Assembly: GCA_951640165.1 (NCBI GenBank)
Contig: OX621241.1
Location: forward strand, 16,435,001-16,499,000
Direction: 5' to 3'
Origin: Pseudoips prasinana
Taxonomy: Eukaryota > Arthropoda > Insecta > Lepidoptera > Nolidae
Length of the DNA stretch: 64,000 nucleotides
The position numbers and the translations under genes are program-made. The notes beneath the pieces are model-generated. The model searched no databases. It was not told the DNA's origin and was given only the letters and a program-made list of their open reading frames with translations. Of this stretch, positions 41,611-51,889 are shown one piece after another (positions within the stretch are counted from its first letter, which is position 1; the number at the start of each line of letters is the position of its first letter).

Positions 41611-41672
41611 AGGTGACTGGGTTTTCGTATACAGCTGTCCGTAGAACAGCTGTATGCGAAAACCCAGTCACC
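41611..41672. repeat. hairpin created inside the RTE copy
   Basis: aggtgactgggttttcg... and its complement ...cgaaaacccagtcacct around the ccgtaga centre, with one mismatch in 28. The sister copy (46075-46110, minus) has plain sequence here, so the left arm replaced original sequence with an inverted copy of the right arm. Confidence 0.8.
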
Positions 41673-41760
41673 TATCGATAGTTGTGCCTCAGATCCCAGA
41701 GTACGACCAACCCAACACTTTAGCGGAGACATCCCGGACGTCAGCCATTGCGAGATTAGA

Positions 41761-42746
41761 ATGGCTCTCGAACAGCTTAAGAACAACATGGCGCCTGGTG
41801 ATGATGGAGTTACGGCAGAGCTTCTGAAGGCGGGTGGTACACCAATCGGGCCCCTACGGGCCCTTCAGAAGTTATTTAACTCCGTCATACTAGAAGGTCA
41901 AACGCCACAAGCATGCCACAGGGGTGTGATGGTGCTCTTCTTCAAAAAGGGCGATAAAACCCTCTTGAAGAATTACAGACCCATCACACTGCTGAGCCAT
42001 GTTTACAAGTTGTTTTCGAGGGTCATTACGAATCGTCTCGCACGCAGGTTTGACGACTTCCAGCCTCCCGAACAAGCCGGTTTCCGTAAAGGTACTACAG
42101 ACCACATACATACCCTGCGGCAGGTGATACAGAAGACCGAAGAGTATAACCAGCCATTATGTTTAGCGTTTGTGGACTATGAGAAAGCCTTTGATTCGAT
42201 CGAAACTTGGGCCGTACTGAGGTCTCTCTAAAGGTGCCAATCGACTACCGGTATATCGAGGTGTTAAAGTGTTTGTATGAAAACGCCACTATGTCAGTGC
42301 GACTCCAGGACCAGAACTCGAAACCTATCCACTTGCAGCGAGGTGCGAGACAAGGAGATGTTATATCTTCGAAACTGTTCACCGCTGCATTGGAAGATGT
42401 CTTCAAGCTTCTAGACTGGGAAGGCTTTGGCATCAATGTCAATGGCGAGTACATCACCCACCTTCGATTTGCCGACGATATAGTAGTCATGGCTGAGACC
42501 CTAAAAGACCTCGGTACAATGCTCGATGGCCTCAGCAGAGTCTCTCAACAAGTGGGTCTGAAGATGAACATGGATAAGACGAAAATCATGTCGAACATCC
42601 ATGTTGCACCCACTCTAGGTTGGAGAGAGTCTCCAACCTTAACTAGAGTGAGTGCAAGTTGCACTCGAAGTTGTAGAGAACTATATTTACCTAGGCCAAT
42701 CGTAGAATCCAATTCGGCTGGCCTCATGAGTATGATAGCGCTATAA
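41761..42746 (+). pseudogene. RTE reverse transcriptase in the inverted part
   Basis: Two frames: 41761-42231 with NNMAPGDDGVTAELLKAGG, KNYRPITLLSHVYK and AFVDYEKAFDSIE; and 42207-42746 with RQGDVISSKLFTAALED and HLRFADDIVVMAE. They are split at about 42225 by an indel. RT motifs A, B and C remain readable. Near 42610-42650 a hairpin (ctctaggttggaga and complement) interrupts the conserved HVAPT...VGDSALE stretch. Confidence 0.8.
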
Positions 42747-44221
42747 AACGGTTAAATGAAGACTTATATAGGAATCTTATATTGGATAATTGCTTGGGCT
42801 GACAAAAATTGTCTCGTTTTGAACCCTCCCAAAGCAAAATATTTGGTATGCGGAACGAAACATCAGATTAATCTAGTCCCTAAGTCTTTAAGCATTCGTT
42901 TGATGGGTAAAATTGTCGAAAGGGTGTATGAAGCGCGGAATTTGGGGCTGTGTATGTACGCTGAACTTAGATTTGAGAAACATCTGATGCAGTTAAAAAT
43001 AGTTTCTACCGGCTGAGAGTTCTGTACAAAATAAGATCCTATCTGTCAGAGGAACTACGTATACAGCTAGTGGAGTCCCTGGTGCTGTCAAACCTCAACT
43101 ATGCTGACACTGTCTACGGCCCTCGTTTACTGGCTAGTACGGAGCGACTGATGCAAAGAGTACAAAATGCCTGTGCTCATTTCTGCTTCTCTATTCCGCC
43201 TAGAAGTCACATCACACCTTTTTTAAATAAAAACTATATATTAAAAATGAAATCTCGACGCAAATTGCATTTGGCTTGTCTTTTATTTAATACGATAAAA
43301 TACAGGCAACCTTCGTACTTATATGACAAACTAACCTGGGTTTCGGAAGAAAGATAATGTCGTAGAAAATGTACTCCGCAGTTGTCAATACCAAGCCATA
43401 AAACAGCAGCTTATAGAGGCAGTTTCAGATATGCATCAACCAAATGTTGGAATAACATCCCTCCACCAATAAGAGATCTCTTTTCAGTGCATACGTTTAG
43501 AAAACGTCTGAAACAGTATCTGTTAGATGCACAACGTAAATTTGAAAATGTAAATATAAATGCCTCAATTATTTAATTGATTACATTTTTTATTTAATTT
43601 TTATTATTTTTTATTTGTTTAAAATTATATTATTATTATTTCGTGAGGGTCATGGTTTCTTCTATGTATATATTTTGCCATTTAAGTAACACTTCATGTA
43701 TTCTGTATTATTTTATGATATTTATATGAAAAAGCAGAGTTCTAGTTATTTTTAAGTTAAAGTGCGGTATATTAATATTATTCATATTCATTTGTTTAAA
43801 TAACTACTATTACACCTAGCTGATAGCATCCTTGAGCACTAATTTGATATTTATATAAAATAGATGATGTAAAAGTGAGTCAAAATATAATTAAAATAAT
43901 ACTTTTGACACATTTTCCCCGCGTATCACATGCTAGGTCTTCCTAAGCATTTGTGCCTAACGTTTTAAGGCTGGAATCTGAAAATCAGTGTTACAGTCTA
44001 CATAGTCTGTAACGATATGCTGAGCTGCAGCCTTTTAGACACATATGAATTATGTTTGTACTTATATTTAGATTTGTATTGTAGCATTTATGTACTGACT
44101 TATACCTGATCTCGCTGTTTTTGTTTATTTCTTTGTTTAAAGTAGGTAGTATATATCTGTGTTGATTTTAATGTTTTTTATGTTGTGTCTAATAAAACTT
44201 TTTTCTTTCTTTCTTTCTTTT
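42724..44221 (+). mobile_element. LINE 3' part (Jockey/CR1-like), 5' truncated
   Basis: Starts directly after the RTE copy. Three frames carry one ORF2 C-terminus: 42756-43016 (WADKNCLVLNPPKAKYLVCG), 43070-43357 (SLVLSNLNYADTVYGP) and 43382-43576 (STKCWNNIPPPIRDLFSVH, FRKRLKQYLLDAQR). A 3' UTR of about 600 bp ends aataaaacttttttctttc with (CTTT)n. Two frame breaks make it inactive. Confidence 0.75.
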
Positions 44222-44448
44222 CTTTAAAATCTTGATCTTGGTTAATAATCGTCTACAAGGCCCCTTAACTTTGTAAAACAATTAAAAGTATGGGTGAATG
44301 TAATATTATTGATAGACCATCATTTATCTTTTGTAGTACAGCTTGTAGACTTCGTTATAGTTTATTGTTTCGTCTTATAGAAGCATATACCCATTCCATA
44401 AATAAAAACCGGCCAAGTGCGAGTCGGAGGAGTCGCCCATGAAGAATG

Positions 44449-44491
<43 letters not shown>

Positions 44492-44492
44492 A

Positions 44493-45737
44493 TCAGCCGA
44501 AAGACGCCCACTGCTGGACAAAGGCCTCCCCCAAAGATCTCCACAATTGCCGGTATTGTGCTATTCGCATCCAGCAGTTTCCAGCGACCCGCACAAGATC
44601 ATCGGTCCATCTTGTAGGGGGCCTGCCCACACTGCGTCTTCCGGTTCGTGGTCGCCACTCGAGAACCTTTCTGCCCCAACGGCCGTCGGCTCTACGAGCT
44701 ATGTGCCCTGCCCACTGCCACTTCAGCTTGGCAATTCTTCGGGCTATGTCGGTGACTTTGGTTCGCCTGCGGATTTCGACATTTCTGATGCGATCCCGCA
44801 GGGAAACTCCTAGCATAGCCCTCTCCATTGCTCTTTGGGTGACCTTGAGCCTTCTAATAAGGCCCATAGTGAGCGACCACGTCTCTGTTCCGTATGTCAT
44901 CACTGGCAACACACACTGGTCGAAGACTTTCGACTTGAGACACTGCGGTATTTTGGACGAGAAGATGTTACGTAGCTTCCCGAACGCTGCCCATCCGATT
45001 TGGATTCTACGATTGACCTCCTTCTCGAAGTTGGACCTACCTAGTTGGATGGTCTGTCCTAGGTAAATATAGTTCTCTACAACTTCGAGTGCAGAGTCAC
45101 CAACTTTCAATTGAGTGGGTGCAACATGGACGTTTGACATGATTTTCGTCTTATCCATGTTCATTTTCAGACCCACTTGTTGAGAGACTCTGCTGAGGTC
45201 ATCGAGCATTGTACCGAGGTCTTCCATGGTCTCAGCCATGACTACGATATCATCGGCAAATCGAAGGTGAGTGATGTACTCGCCATTGACATTGCTGCCA
45301 AAGCCTTTCCAGTCCAGAAGCTTGAAGACGTCTTCCAATGCAGCGGTGAACAGTTTCGGAGATATAACATCTCCCTGTCTCACGCCTCGCTGCAAGTGGA
45401 TAGGTTTCGAGATCTGGTCCTGGAGTCGCACTGACATAGTGGCGTTTTCATACAAACACTTTATCACCTCGATATACCGGTAGTCAATTTGGCACCTTAT
45501 GAGAGACCTCAGCACGGCCCATGTTTCGATAGAATCGAAGGCTTTCTCATAGTCCACAAACGCTAAGCACAGTGGCTTGTTATACTCTTCGGTCTTCTGT
45601 TTAACTTGCCGCAGCGTATGTATGTGGTCTATGGTGCTAAAGCCTTTTTGGAAACCGCGCTTGTTCGGGAGGCTGGAAGTCGTCAAACCTGCGCGCGAGA
45701 CGGTTCGTAACGACCCTCGAAAACAACTTGTAAACAT
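44493..45737 (-). pseudogene. RTE ORF2, RT core and C-terminal domain
   Basis: The coherent part starts about residue 28 (GFQKGFSTIDHIHTLRQ). RT motifs: CLAFVDYEKAFDSIE (about 57-71), GVRQGDVISPKLF (118-130) and HLRFADDIVVMAE (157-169). Then ENYIYLGQTIQLG and the C-terminal QWAGHIARRADGRWGRKVL to AFVQQWASFG. The first 27 residues are out of frame because of an extra base near 45655. Confidence 0.85.
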
Positions 45738-46677
45738 GGCTCAGCAGTGTGATGGGTCTATAATTCTTCAATAGGGTTTTGTCGCCCTTTTTGAAGAAGA
45801 GCACCACCACACTTCTGTGCCATGGTTGTGGCGTTTGACCATCTAGTATGACGGAGTTAAATAACTTCTGAAGGGCCCGTAGGATTGGTGTACCACCCGC
45901 CTTCAGAAGCTCTGCTGTAACTCCATCATCACCAGGCGCCTTGTTGTTCTTGAGTTGTTTGAGAGCCATTCTAATCTCGTACAGGCTGACGTCCGGGATG
46001 TCTTCGGTGTAATGTCGGGTTAGTCGTGCTCTGGGATCTGAGGCATGACTTTTGACAGGTGGCTGTGTTGTCGTATATAACTGTCCGTAGAACTTCTCGA
46101 TCTCTCCCAGCAACTCAGGTTTAGACGTGACGATTCTACCATCCTCAGTCTTCAGCTTCGTCAGTTGGCTCTGTCCAACAGACAGAGCTCTTGCGAACAC
46201 TTTGGAGCCTTTGTTCCGCTCAATGGCCTCTTTAATACCAATTGTATTAAATTGCCGCGTGTCGCGAGTCAAAGACTTTGAGATCTGTCTGTTGAGCTGC
46301 CGATATCTGGTAGCATCATCTGAGGATGTCAGAACCATTTTCCGTCTATCTTCCATAAGTTGCAGGGTAAAGTCAGAGATCTTTTTAGTTCTGTTTGTAC
46401 GGCGGGCCTTGAAGACCTTAGACCCAGCCGTATGGACAGCTTCAACGAGCCTGTCATAGTATGCGTCCACTTCCTCGCAGTCTGCTAGGCATTCGAAACG
46501 GTTTTGCAGTTCGAGCTGAAATGGTTCGGGGTTTTGGACGTGGATAGGTAAAGGTCGGAGCGTAGACTTTATCAGTCGGGACCTCTGGAGTTTGACATTA
46601 AGGTTCAATGAGCCTCTGACCAGTCTGTGATCGCTCCCGGTTTTAACCGCATTGATCACGAAGACATCATTGAACAT
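45637..46677 (-). pseudogene. RTE ORF2, linker and N-terminal RT
   Basis: MFNDVFVINAVKTGSDHRLVR finishes the endonuclease (final SDH block). A basic linker and then QLKNNKAPGDDGVTAELLK, FFKKGDKTLLKNYRPITLL and RRFDDFQPPEQA follow. The last residues (RFPKRL) are out of frame; the sister copy at 42061 reads PPEQAGFRKGT. Confidence 0.85.
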
Positions 46678-47649
46678 GTCGTCTCGTCGACAGGATAAAG
46701 TCTATCTCATTTTTAGTTTTACCATCGGGGCTCACCCAGGTCCATTTGCGGTGATCCGGCTTCCTGAAGAAGGAATTCATCATAAAGAGTCCCTCCTTCT
46801 CCATGAAGTCGGCCAACATTTGGCCCCGGGGGTTCCGGTCACCAGTTCCAAATTGCCCCACTCTCAGCTCATTACCGAATCGTTTGCCCAGCTTCGCGTT
46901 AAAGTCCCCCATGACCACAGTGAAATAGGAGTTAGAGGTATGTATGGCTCTGGATATGTCCTCATACATAACCTCGACTTCATCGTCGGAGTGTGTCGAA
47001 GTGGGTGCGTATACCTGTATAACCTTCAACGAATACCGCTTGGTGATTCTGAGTATAAGGTACGCAACCCTCGTCGACACACTCTCGATTTTCACTAGGT
47101 TGTTCACGAGGGACTTGTGGACTATGAACCCGACACCACCTTGGGATATTTGGTCACCCTCCCGGTAATAGAGCAGGTTTCCGGATTTCAGTATTATCGA
47201 GTCCTCCCCCTCTCTTCGGACTTCAGATAATCCTACAATATCCCAATGTAACCTGCTCAATTCTTCCTCCAGTTCGGTTATCTTCTCGTCGGACCGCAGT
47301 GTACGTGTGTTATATGTTGCCAGGGCCAGAGGTCGTCGGTGTTGGTAACGCGGAATCTGCCGGGGATTCTTAGCACCCCCTGCCCTGCCGTAACCACGGC
47401 TGTTACCACGGCTGGGAATAGCAGGGCTGCCGGGGACTGGGGGCCGCGGTTTGGTTGTGTCCATCATTTGAGGGGATTTGCCATAATCGCCACGCTTGGC
47501 AGACGGGTTGGCGATCGCAGTAAGGTGGACATGGTACTCAGGAGAACGCTGCTGCCCGTTCTCTGGTATATATTCCCTCGGGACGACTTTTACGTCCCCC
47601 CACGGGATGAGAGGGGGTGGTGATATTCTTAGGCCGTCACCACACAGCA
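46667..47649 (-). pseudogene. RTE ORF2, AP-type endonuclease
   Basis: Blocks seen: LALATYNTRTL, IVGLSEVRREG, VIQVYAPTS, TVVMGDFNAKLG, WTWVSPDGKTKNEIDFILS, with the SDH block in the next frame after a one-base shift near 46675. The open frame runs on upstream to 47677, but those residues lie in the host repeat and target duplication, so the real start is inside 47649. Confidence 0.85.
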
Positions 47650-48344
47650 ATGAAGAATGCAGCAGCAAGTATTTCAATTGATTAAATGAAAGGTAAATTG
47701 CGGTTTACGTTTTATTTATATACGATTTATTTATATATTTATTATAGAACATGTTAAAAAAACGACTTACTAGATCTCGTTCAAACCAATTTTCGTTGTT
47801 AGTTTGCATGGTCATGTACATCATATATTTTTTTTAGTTTCATCATTCTCTCTAGCAGTTACAGGGGGGCGGCACTCATATTTACCAATTTGGAAGTGTC
47901 TCTCGCGCAAACTATTCAGTTTAGACAAAAATGATATTAGAAACCTCAATATCATTTTTTAAGACCTATCACACATCGGTTCACAGAATACATCTACGTA
48001 CTAAGTTTCAACAGTACAGCTCTTATAGTTCCGGAAGAAAGTGGCTGTGAATACGGACGGACGGACAGACAGACATGACGAATCTATAAGGGTACTCAGT
48101 TTTTTGCCATTTGGCTACGCACCCTAAAAAGGGATATGTGAATATACGAAAAAATCTTAAAAATTTAAGTAGGTTCTTGGGTTTTCCCACGGTAGAACGA
48201 TTTGTGTATCATATAATAAAAAAAAAAATACGGACCCAAGGAGTAGCCTAAACCTAGTGGCTAAACCGTTGAATTGTAGAGTTTATAGTGTTGAGCTCAA
48301 ATCCATGGCACGCATCACTGACTTATCTAATGCGTAATAGTAAT

Positions 48345-48481
48345 GTTTTCATACAATCCGTGTACCTAAATATCTATGTAACTAGAAATAATAATGTATA
48401 CATAACTATATTACTACAAACATGTTCAGACTATGTACAAGCGCTTTTTTAAAGTCTACGTGAACAAAAACCTTTTTTATC
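48345..48481 (+). mobile_element. LINE 3' end (family L), short copy
   Basis: gtacctaaatatctatgta, ctatattactacaaacatg, aagcgcttttttaaagtct, acgtgaacaaaaacc matches the last 130 bp of 31925-32936. Confidence 0.75.
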
Positions 48482-48915
48482 AATTATCTCGTACTTAAAA
48501 TGTCGAAGGAAACCTGCATGAGTTCTCTATAATGTTCTTGATGGCATGTCAAGTTTTGTCATCACGCACTAGGCACGGTAAAATAATAACAAAATTTATC
48601 TTACGTATGACAGTTAAATTAAACAATAATAATAAAAAATGATTATTAGGCCAAAATTAGACTTGCCTTTTTATAAATAGGCATAGATACAAAGACTTTT
48701 TCATCCCCCCATCTCGGAAAGAGTATTTTTGCTCATCGATATCTGAGTGCAAAAGTCGTTTTTATCCGTAGCGGAGGTTTTAATTTTGAATTTAGAACAT
48801 CGTGTGCACTATTTTTGTGTATTCAAAACATCTACGTATTTACGAATTTACGAATTTATTACATTTCATACTTAGATTAGGATAATTGCCATTCCTAAAG
48901 ATACAACTTTTTTTA

Positions 48916-49084
48916 TCTACTATATAAAAATAAGTCGGCTTTTCCTTCCTGACGCTATAACTCCAGAACACAAGAACCGATTTCCACGGTTTTGCATTCG
49001 TTGGAAAGGTCTCGGGCTCTGTGAGGTTTATAGCAAAGAAAAGTCATCAAATTTAACGCGTGTAACACCGCGGGGTACAGCTAG
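48916..49084 (+). mobile_element. short non-autonomous Helitron-like element
   Basis: 169 bp beginning TC (tctactatataaaaataag) after an A, and ending CTAG before a T. A short GC-rich inverted stretch (acaccgcggggt) sits about 8 bp before the end. These are the Helitron rules: 5' TC, 3' CTRR, 3' hairpin, insertion between A and T. No coding capacity. Confidence 0.55.
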
Positions 49085-49085
49085 T

Positions 49086-49786
49086 TTGTTGTAAATTCAG
49101 ACTCGGAACCTCCTTGGTGTATTTCTTTTTAATTTGCTTTGCGCATTATATTAATTTACAGTATCTAACACAATCATTACACTCAACTTAAGTAGCAACC
49201 TAAACAAAAGTATCTTGCGATAGTAAATAATTTTATTGCATTTAGTCATTTCCTGACTGAGGTGGGATGAAAAGTTATGTGTTGCACTCGTGCTCTTTTG
49301 TGTCCCTCGCTCACGCTCAGGATTCTAATTTATGAATCAAATTTTAATCATCAAATTGAGCACGCGGTTATTAAAGCAACTTTGCACTCTTGTATAGTAT
49401 ATAACTATTAAAAAGCAACTTTGCACTCTTCTATAACAAATAACTATTAAAAACTTCGTCACGTGCCTCAATATGTATTTATGTTTTTCTTGTTAAATGA
49501 TATGCATTAGCTAAGTATATGACTCTATTATTCATATTATTATCATAAAGTTTGACCACGATACTCGACTATGTTTAATTAGAACAAACATTTACAAGTT
49601 ATTTGACAAATATGATCGAGACTGGGGTTTTCCCAATTGCGATAATATTGATATAATGAGATGACTACAAGATGCGTAATGTGGTATATATTTGCAAGTA
49701 CTTAGTGATGACTTACTAAATATATAACTTAAGAGCACTTTTGAACAGCTACACGCAGAAAGAGGTTCTATTAATTGATACCTATG
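49086..49786. other. intron sequence with a short tandem duplication
   Basis: Mostly AT-rich with nothing coding. At about 49373-49452 a unit of about 40 bp (aaagcaactttgcactctt ... ataactatta) occurs twice in tandem. Confidence 0.6.
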
Positions 49787-49799
49787 TATTTATTGCGAC

Positions 49800-50135
49800 T
49801 GCGTCGTTAGTCTAGTGGTAGCGTGAAGAGAACAGAGAACGAGGTCCTGGGTTCTAATCCCGGGTCGGGCCAAACAGTGATTTTGGGACTTTTCTGTAAA
49901 AAGAAAAATTTCTCATCATCAGCCCGAAGTCTGGAAGTTGGCGGTATTATACCCCCGTGCCTCGGAGAGAACGTAAAGCCGTCGGTCCTGTACCTGACCT
50001 CTTTCCGGTCGTGTTGCCTAGGCGTCCCTTCGGGTCATGAGAGTGATGGAATCTCTTTGGATGTAATAGAAAATGCTCCTGTGGCTAATCTCTGTGAGAC
50101 TGGCCGCCGTGGCCGAAATTCGGCTAGGAGGACAT
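49800..50135 (+). mobile_element. tRNA-derived SINE (family C), complete
   Basis: 336 bp flanked by a perfect 13-bp duplication (tatttattgcgac at 49787-49799 and 50136-50148). Pol III A box tagtctagtggtagcg and B box gggttctaatccc lie about 45 bp apart in a tRNA-like head. The body contains cgtgcctcggagaga and ends gtggccgaaattcggct. The 183-codon open frame across it is incidental. Confidence 0.9.
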
Positions 50136-50148
50136 TATTTATTGCGAC

Positions 50149-50443
50149 CACTTGCAAAGCTCCTCACGCTGTGTTCTTTTATCAGCAATTTAATATAATT
50201 GGCCATACAAATATATTCCCATACAAATTGTCGATTAGCTGTATCAACAAAAAATATCGTAGGTATTTCGTAATTCACTGGTTGCCTTTAATTTGCACAG
50301 TTTTTGGGGTAAGTTGCCCTCTTCGAACTGCCTCCATATATACACAAGGTACCTATAACATAAGACGGAACTAAAGGTACTTAATTTGCATAGATTAACG
50401 TCCTACACAAAATATCTATTAGTCTTCGCATTTTGTTATTATT
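50149..50443. other. spacer between SINE C and an RTE tail
   Basis: AT-rich, nothing recognised. Confidence 0.4.
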
Positions 50444-50455
50444 AGTATTTCTTCA

Positions 50456-50615
50456 GGCGTGGGCAGGCCCCCTACAAGATGGACCGATGATCTTGTGCGG
50501 GTCGCTGGAAACTGCTGGATGCGAATAGCACAAGACCGGCAATTGTGGAGATCTTTGGGGGAGGCCTTTGTCCAGCAGTGGACGTCTTTCGGCTGATATG
50601 ATGATGATGATGATG
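50456..50615 (+). mobile_element. 160-bp RTE tail insertion with target duplication
   Basis: ggcaggccccctacaagat through ggtcgctggaaactgctgg and gacgtctttcggctgat, then (ATG)n. It is flanked by a perfect 12-bp duplication agtatttcttca (50444-50455, 50616-50627). An extremely 5'-truncated but clearly real retrotransposition event. Confidence 0.88.
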
Positions 50616-50649
50616 AGTATTTCTTCAAGCAGATGGAAGTGGACATAAC

Positions 50650-51110
50650 TTAGCCACGTAGGTGCCCATCCTACATGCGTAATTCCGGTAAATATATTAT
50701 TTCTTTACAAAATTCACTTACATAATTACTAGTCGATTTATTTATGTTCTAGCAAGTGTACTTGAAAATGTTATTCAAACAGTGCGTGTTTGTCGCTATG
50801 CGCGTAGTATTTGTCATCTATGGTAATGGTGTCAGTTTAATTCGTATGTTACATTTTAACACAAACTTATTAGAAGCATTTTAAAGTTCTTAGGCGGCCA
50901 TTTGATAATCAATATGAAGATGTGAATCAAAAGTAAGAATTTAAGTACGCGTCACGTTTAGGCATCACACATTGAAAGATATGAGGTAGAGAGCAAGCGA
51001 CTAGAATTCCGAGGCCTCTGAAGTGGAGCAAAAACGAGCGAAATAAGTTTACACAGGCGGTAGAAGACGATAGATACGAATACGCAAGGCGCACTAAAAG
51101 TTACTGGAAT
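50650..51110. other. intron sequence, nothing recognised
   Basis: AT-rich. No supported feature. Confidence 0.4.
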
Positions 51111-51119
51111 TAATGAGAT

Positions 51120-51400
51120 ATTAATTTTTTGTGTCAATATTCTCTCTTAGCTTCAGTGCACTTTTTAATACAAATAAGCAGTTTTAAAACACATTTTTAC
51201 CACAAATCTGCGTAAACCTTGCCTCGGAAACATCCTTTTTATACTCTTCAATGCCTCTTCTTGTGATGAAAATCGTTGACCGCATAAATAATTCTTACTT
51301 TTTGAAAACAGGAAGTAGTCGCATGGTACCAAGTCGGGGACGTACGTAGGATAGCCCATAATATTTAAAATATTCCCTTCCAAAAATGTCCCTGTCTAGA
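51120..51400 (-). pseudogene. mariner-type transposase C-terminal relic
   Basis: The minus-strand frame 51165-51383 reads YPTYVPDLVPCDYFLFSKS, then LCGQRFSSQEEALKSI. HPPYSPDLAPCDYFLFPKL-type sequence is the third catalytic Asp region of mariner (DD34D) transposases. The N-terminal two thirds and the terminal repeats were not found. Confidence 0.65.
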
Positions 51401-51559
51401 TAGACACACACATTAAGCACCATCTCATACGGCCTACTACAGTACAGTTTTTTTCTATTTTACGTTTTCATTGACCACCCACTATGAGTTGTCTGGAAGA
51501 AATTACTACAAAGTGATTAGATCACCGATTGTACCTGTATTCATAGTAAGTAGATGTAT

Positions 51560-51602
51560 TTTGTTATTCTGGTGCAATTAAGTGTACTCTTTCTATCTAG
51601 AT
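51560..51602 (+). mobile_element. LINE 3' end fragment ('gtgcaataaagtgtactc' type)
   Basis: ttctggtgcaattaagtgta, ctctttctatcta resembles the tail at 57487-57552. Very short. Confidence 0.4.
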
Positions 51603-51889
51603 GTTTAGGCTACAGACCACCCTAGAGAACCTAGTGGGGGTGCTTCGGATGTATCCCGATAGTAACACTGTTTTACGTCAATAGGCTACATTATCAGCTG
51701 TTTTGCTGGAAATAACCAAATTTAGAATATGTACAAGGAAAATAACTAGGTAACTAAACTAAAATAACTTATTTATTTCCCTATTAACATTGCGAATTAA
51801 TTAATACAATACATATAATGATAGAACGCTGCATTATATATCCCTCTAAACGTCTGTTGTTGCTTATAGAATTTTAGAGGCGCTCATAG

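Larger units (their letters stand above)
41041..42722 (-). mobile_element. RTE LINE copy with 5' inversion (twin priming)
   Basis: 41041-41527 is the RTE 3' end on the minus strand, ending in (CAT)n on the + strand. 41528-42722 is the adjoining upstream part of the same element on the + strand. In element order, the + part runs from the GQSQLTKLKTEDG region to RRIQIGW. The minus part then starts at LRNIFSS and runs to the end, so the pieces are complementary with only a few bases lost. This is the layout expected from twin priming during target-primed reverse transcription. It lacks the endonuclease and carries stops and two local hairpin rearrangements. Confidence 0.75.
44449..47649 (-). mobile_element. 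nearly full-length RTE-clade LINE with target duplication
   Basis: 3201 bp on the minus strand, flanked by a perfect 10-bp duplication (atgaagaatg at 44439-44448 and 47650-47659). The 3' end is the simple repeat (CAT)n, read (ATG)n on the coding strand, a hallmark of RTE elements. The length fits a complete RTE. It encodes endonuclease then RT in one ORF, now broken by two single-base frameshifts (near 46675 and 45655). It is the best reference in this window for all other RTE pieces. Confidence 0.9.
44404..48129 (+). repeat. lepidopteran 'ggccaagtgcgagtc' repeat, split by an RTE LINE
   Basis: Left part 44404-44448 (accggccaagtgcgagtcgg), right part 47660-48129 (agcagcaagtatttcaatt ... tttggctacgcaccctaa). 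The RTE insertion at 44449-47649 separates them; removing it and one target copy restores the order seen at 25321-25774. Confidence 0.85.

Noticed and set aside
41013..42740. Target duplication of the inverted RTE copy (atgagtat near both ends)
   Set aside because: The left occurrence is not adjacent to the simple-repeat tail, so it cannot be the true duplication.
44417..45066. Poly-His, poly-Ile and poly-Ser frames
   Set aside because: Translations of the (CAT)n tail of the RTE element and the antisense of its ORF, not genes.
46652..47681. Several + strand frames of 61-148 codons
   Set aside because: Antisense to the RTE endonuclease.
49823..50374. 183-codon + strand frame
   Set aside because: Runs through the complete SINE C and its target duplication into unrelated sequence.
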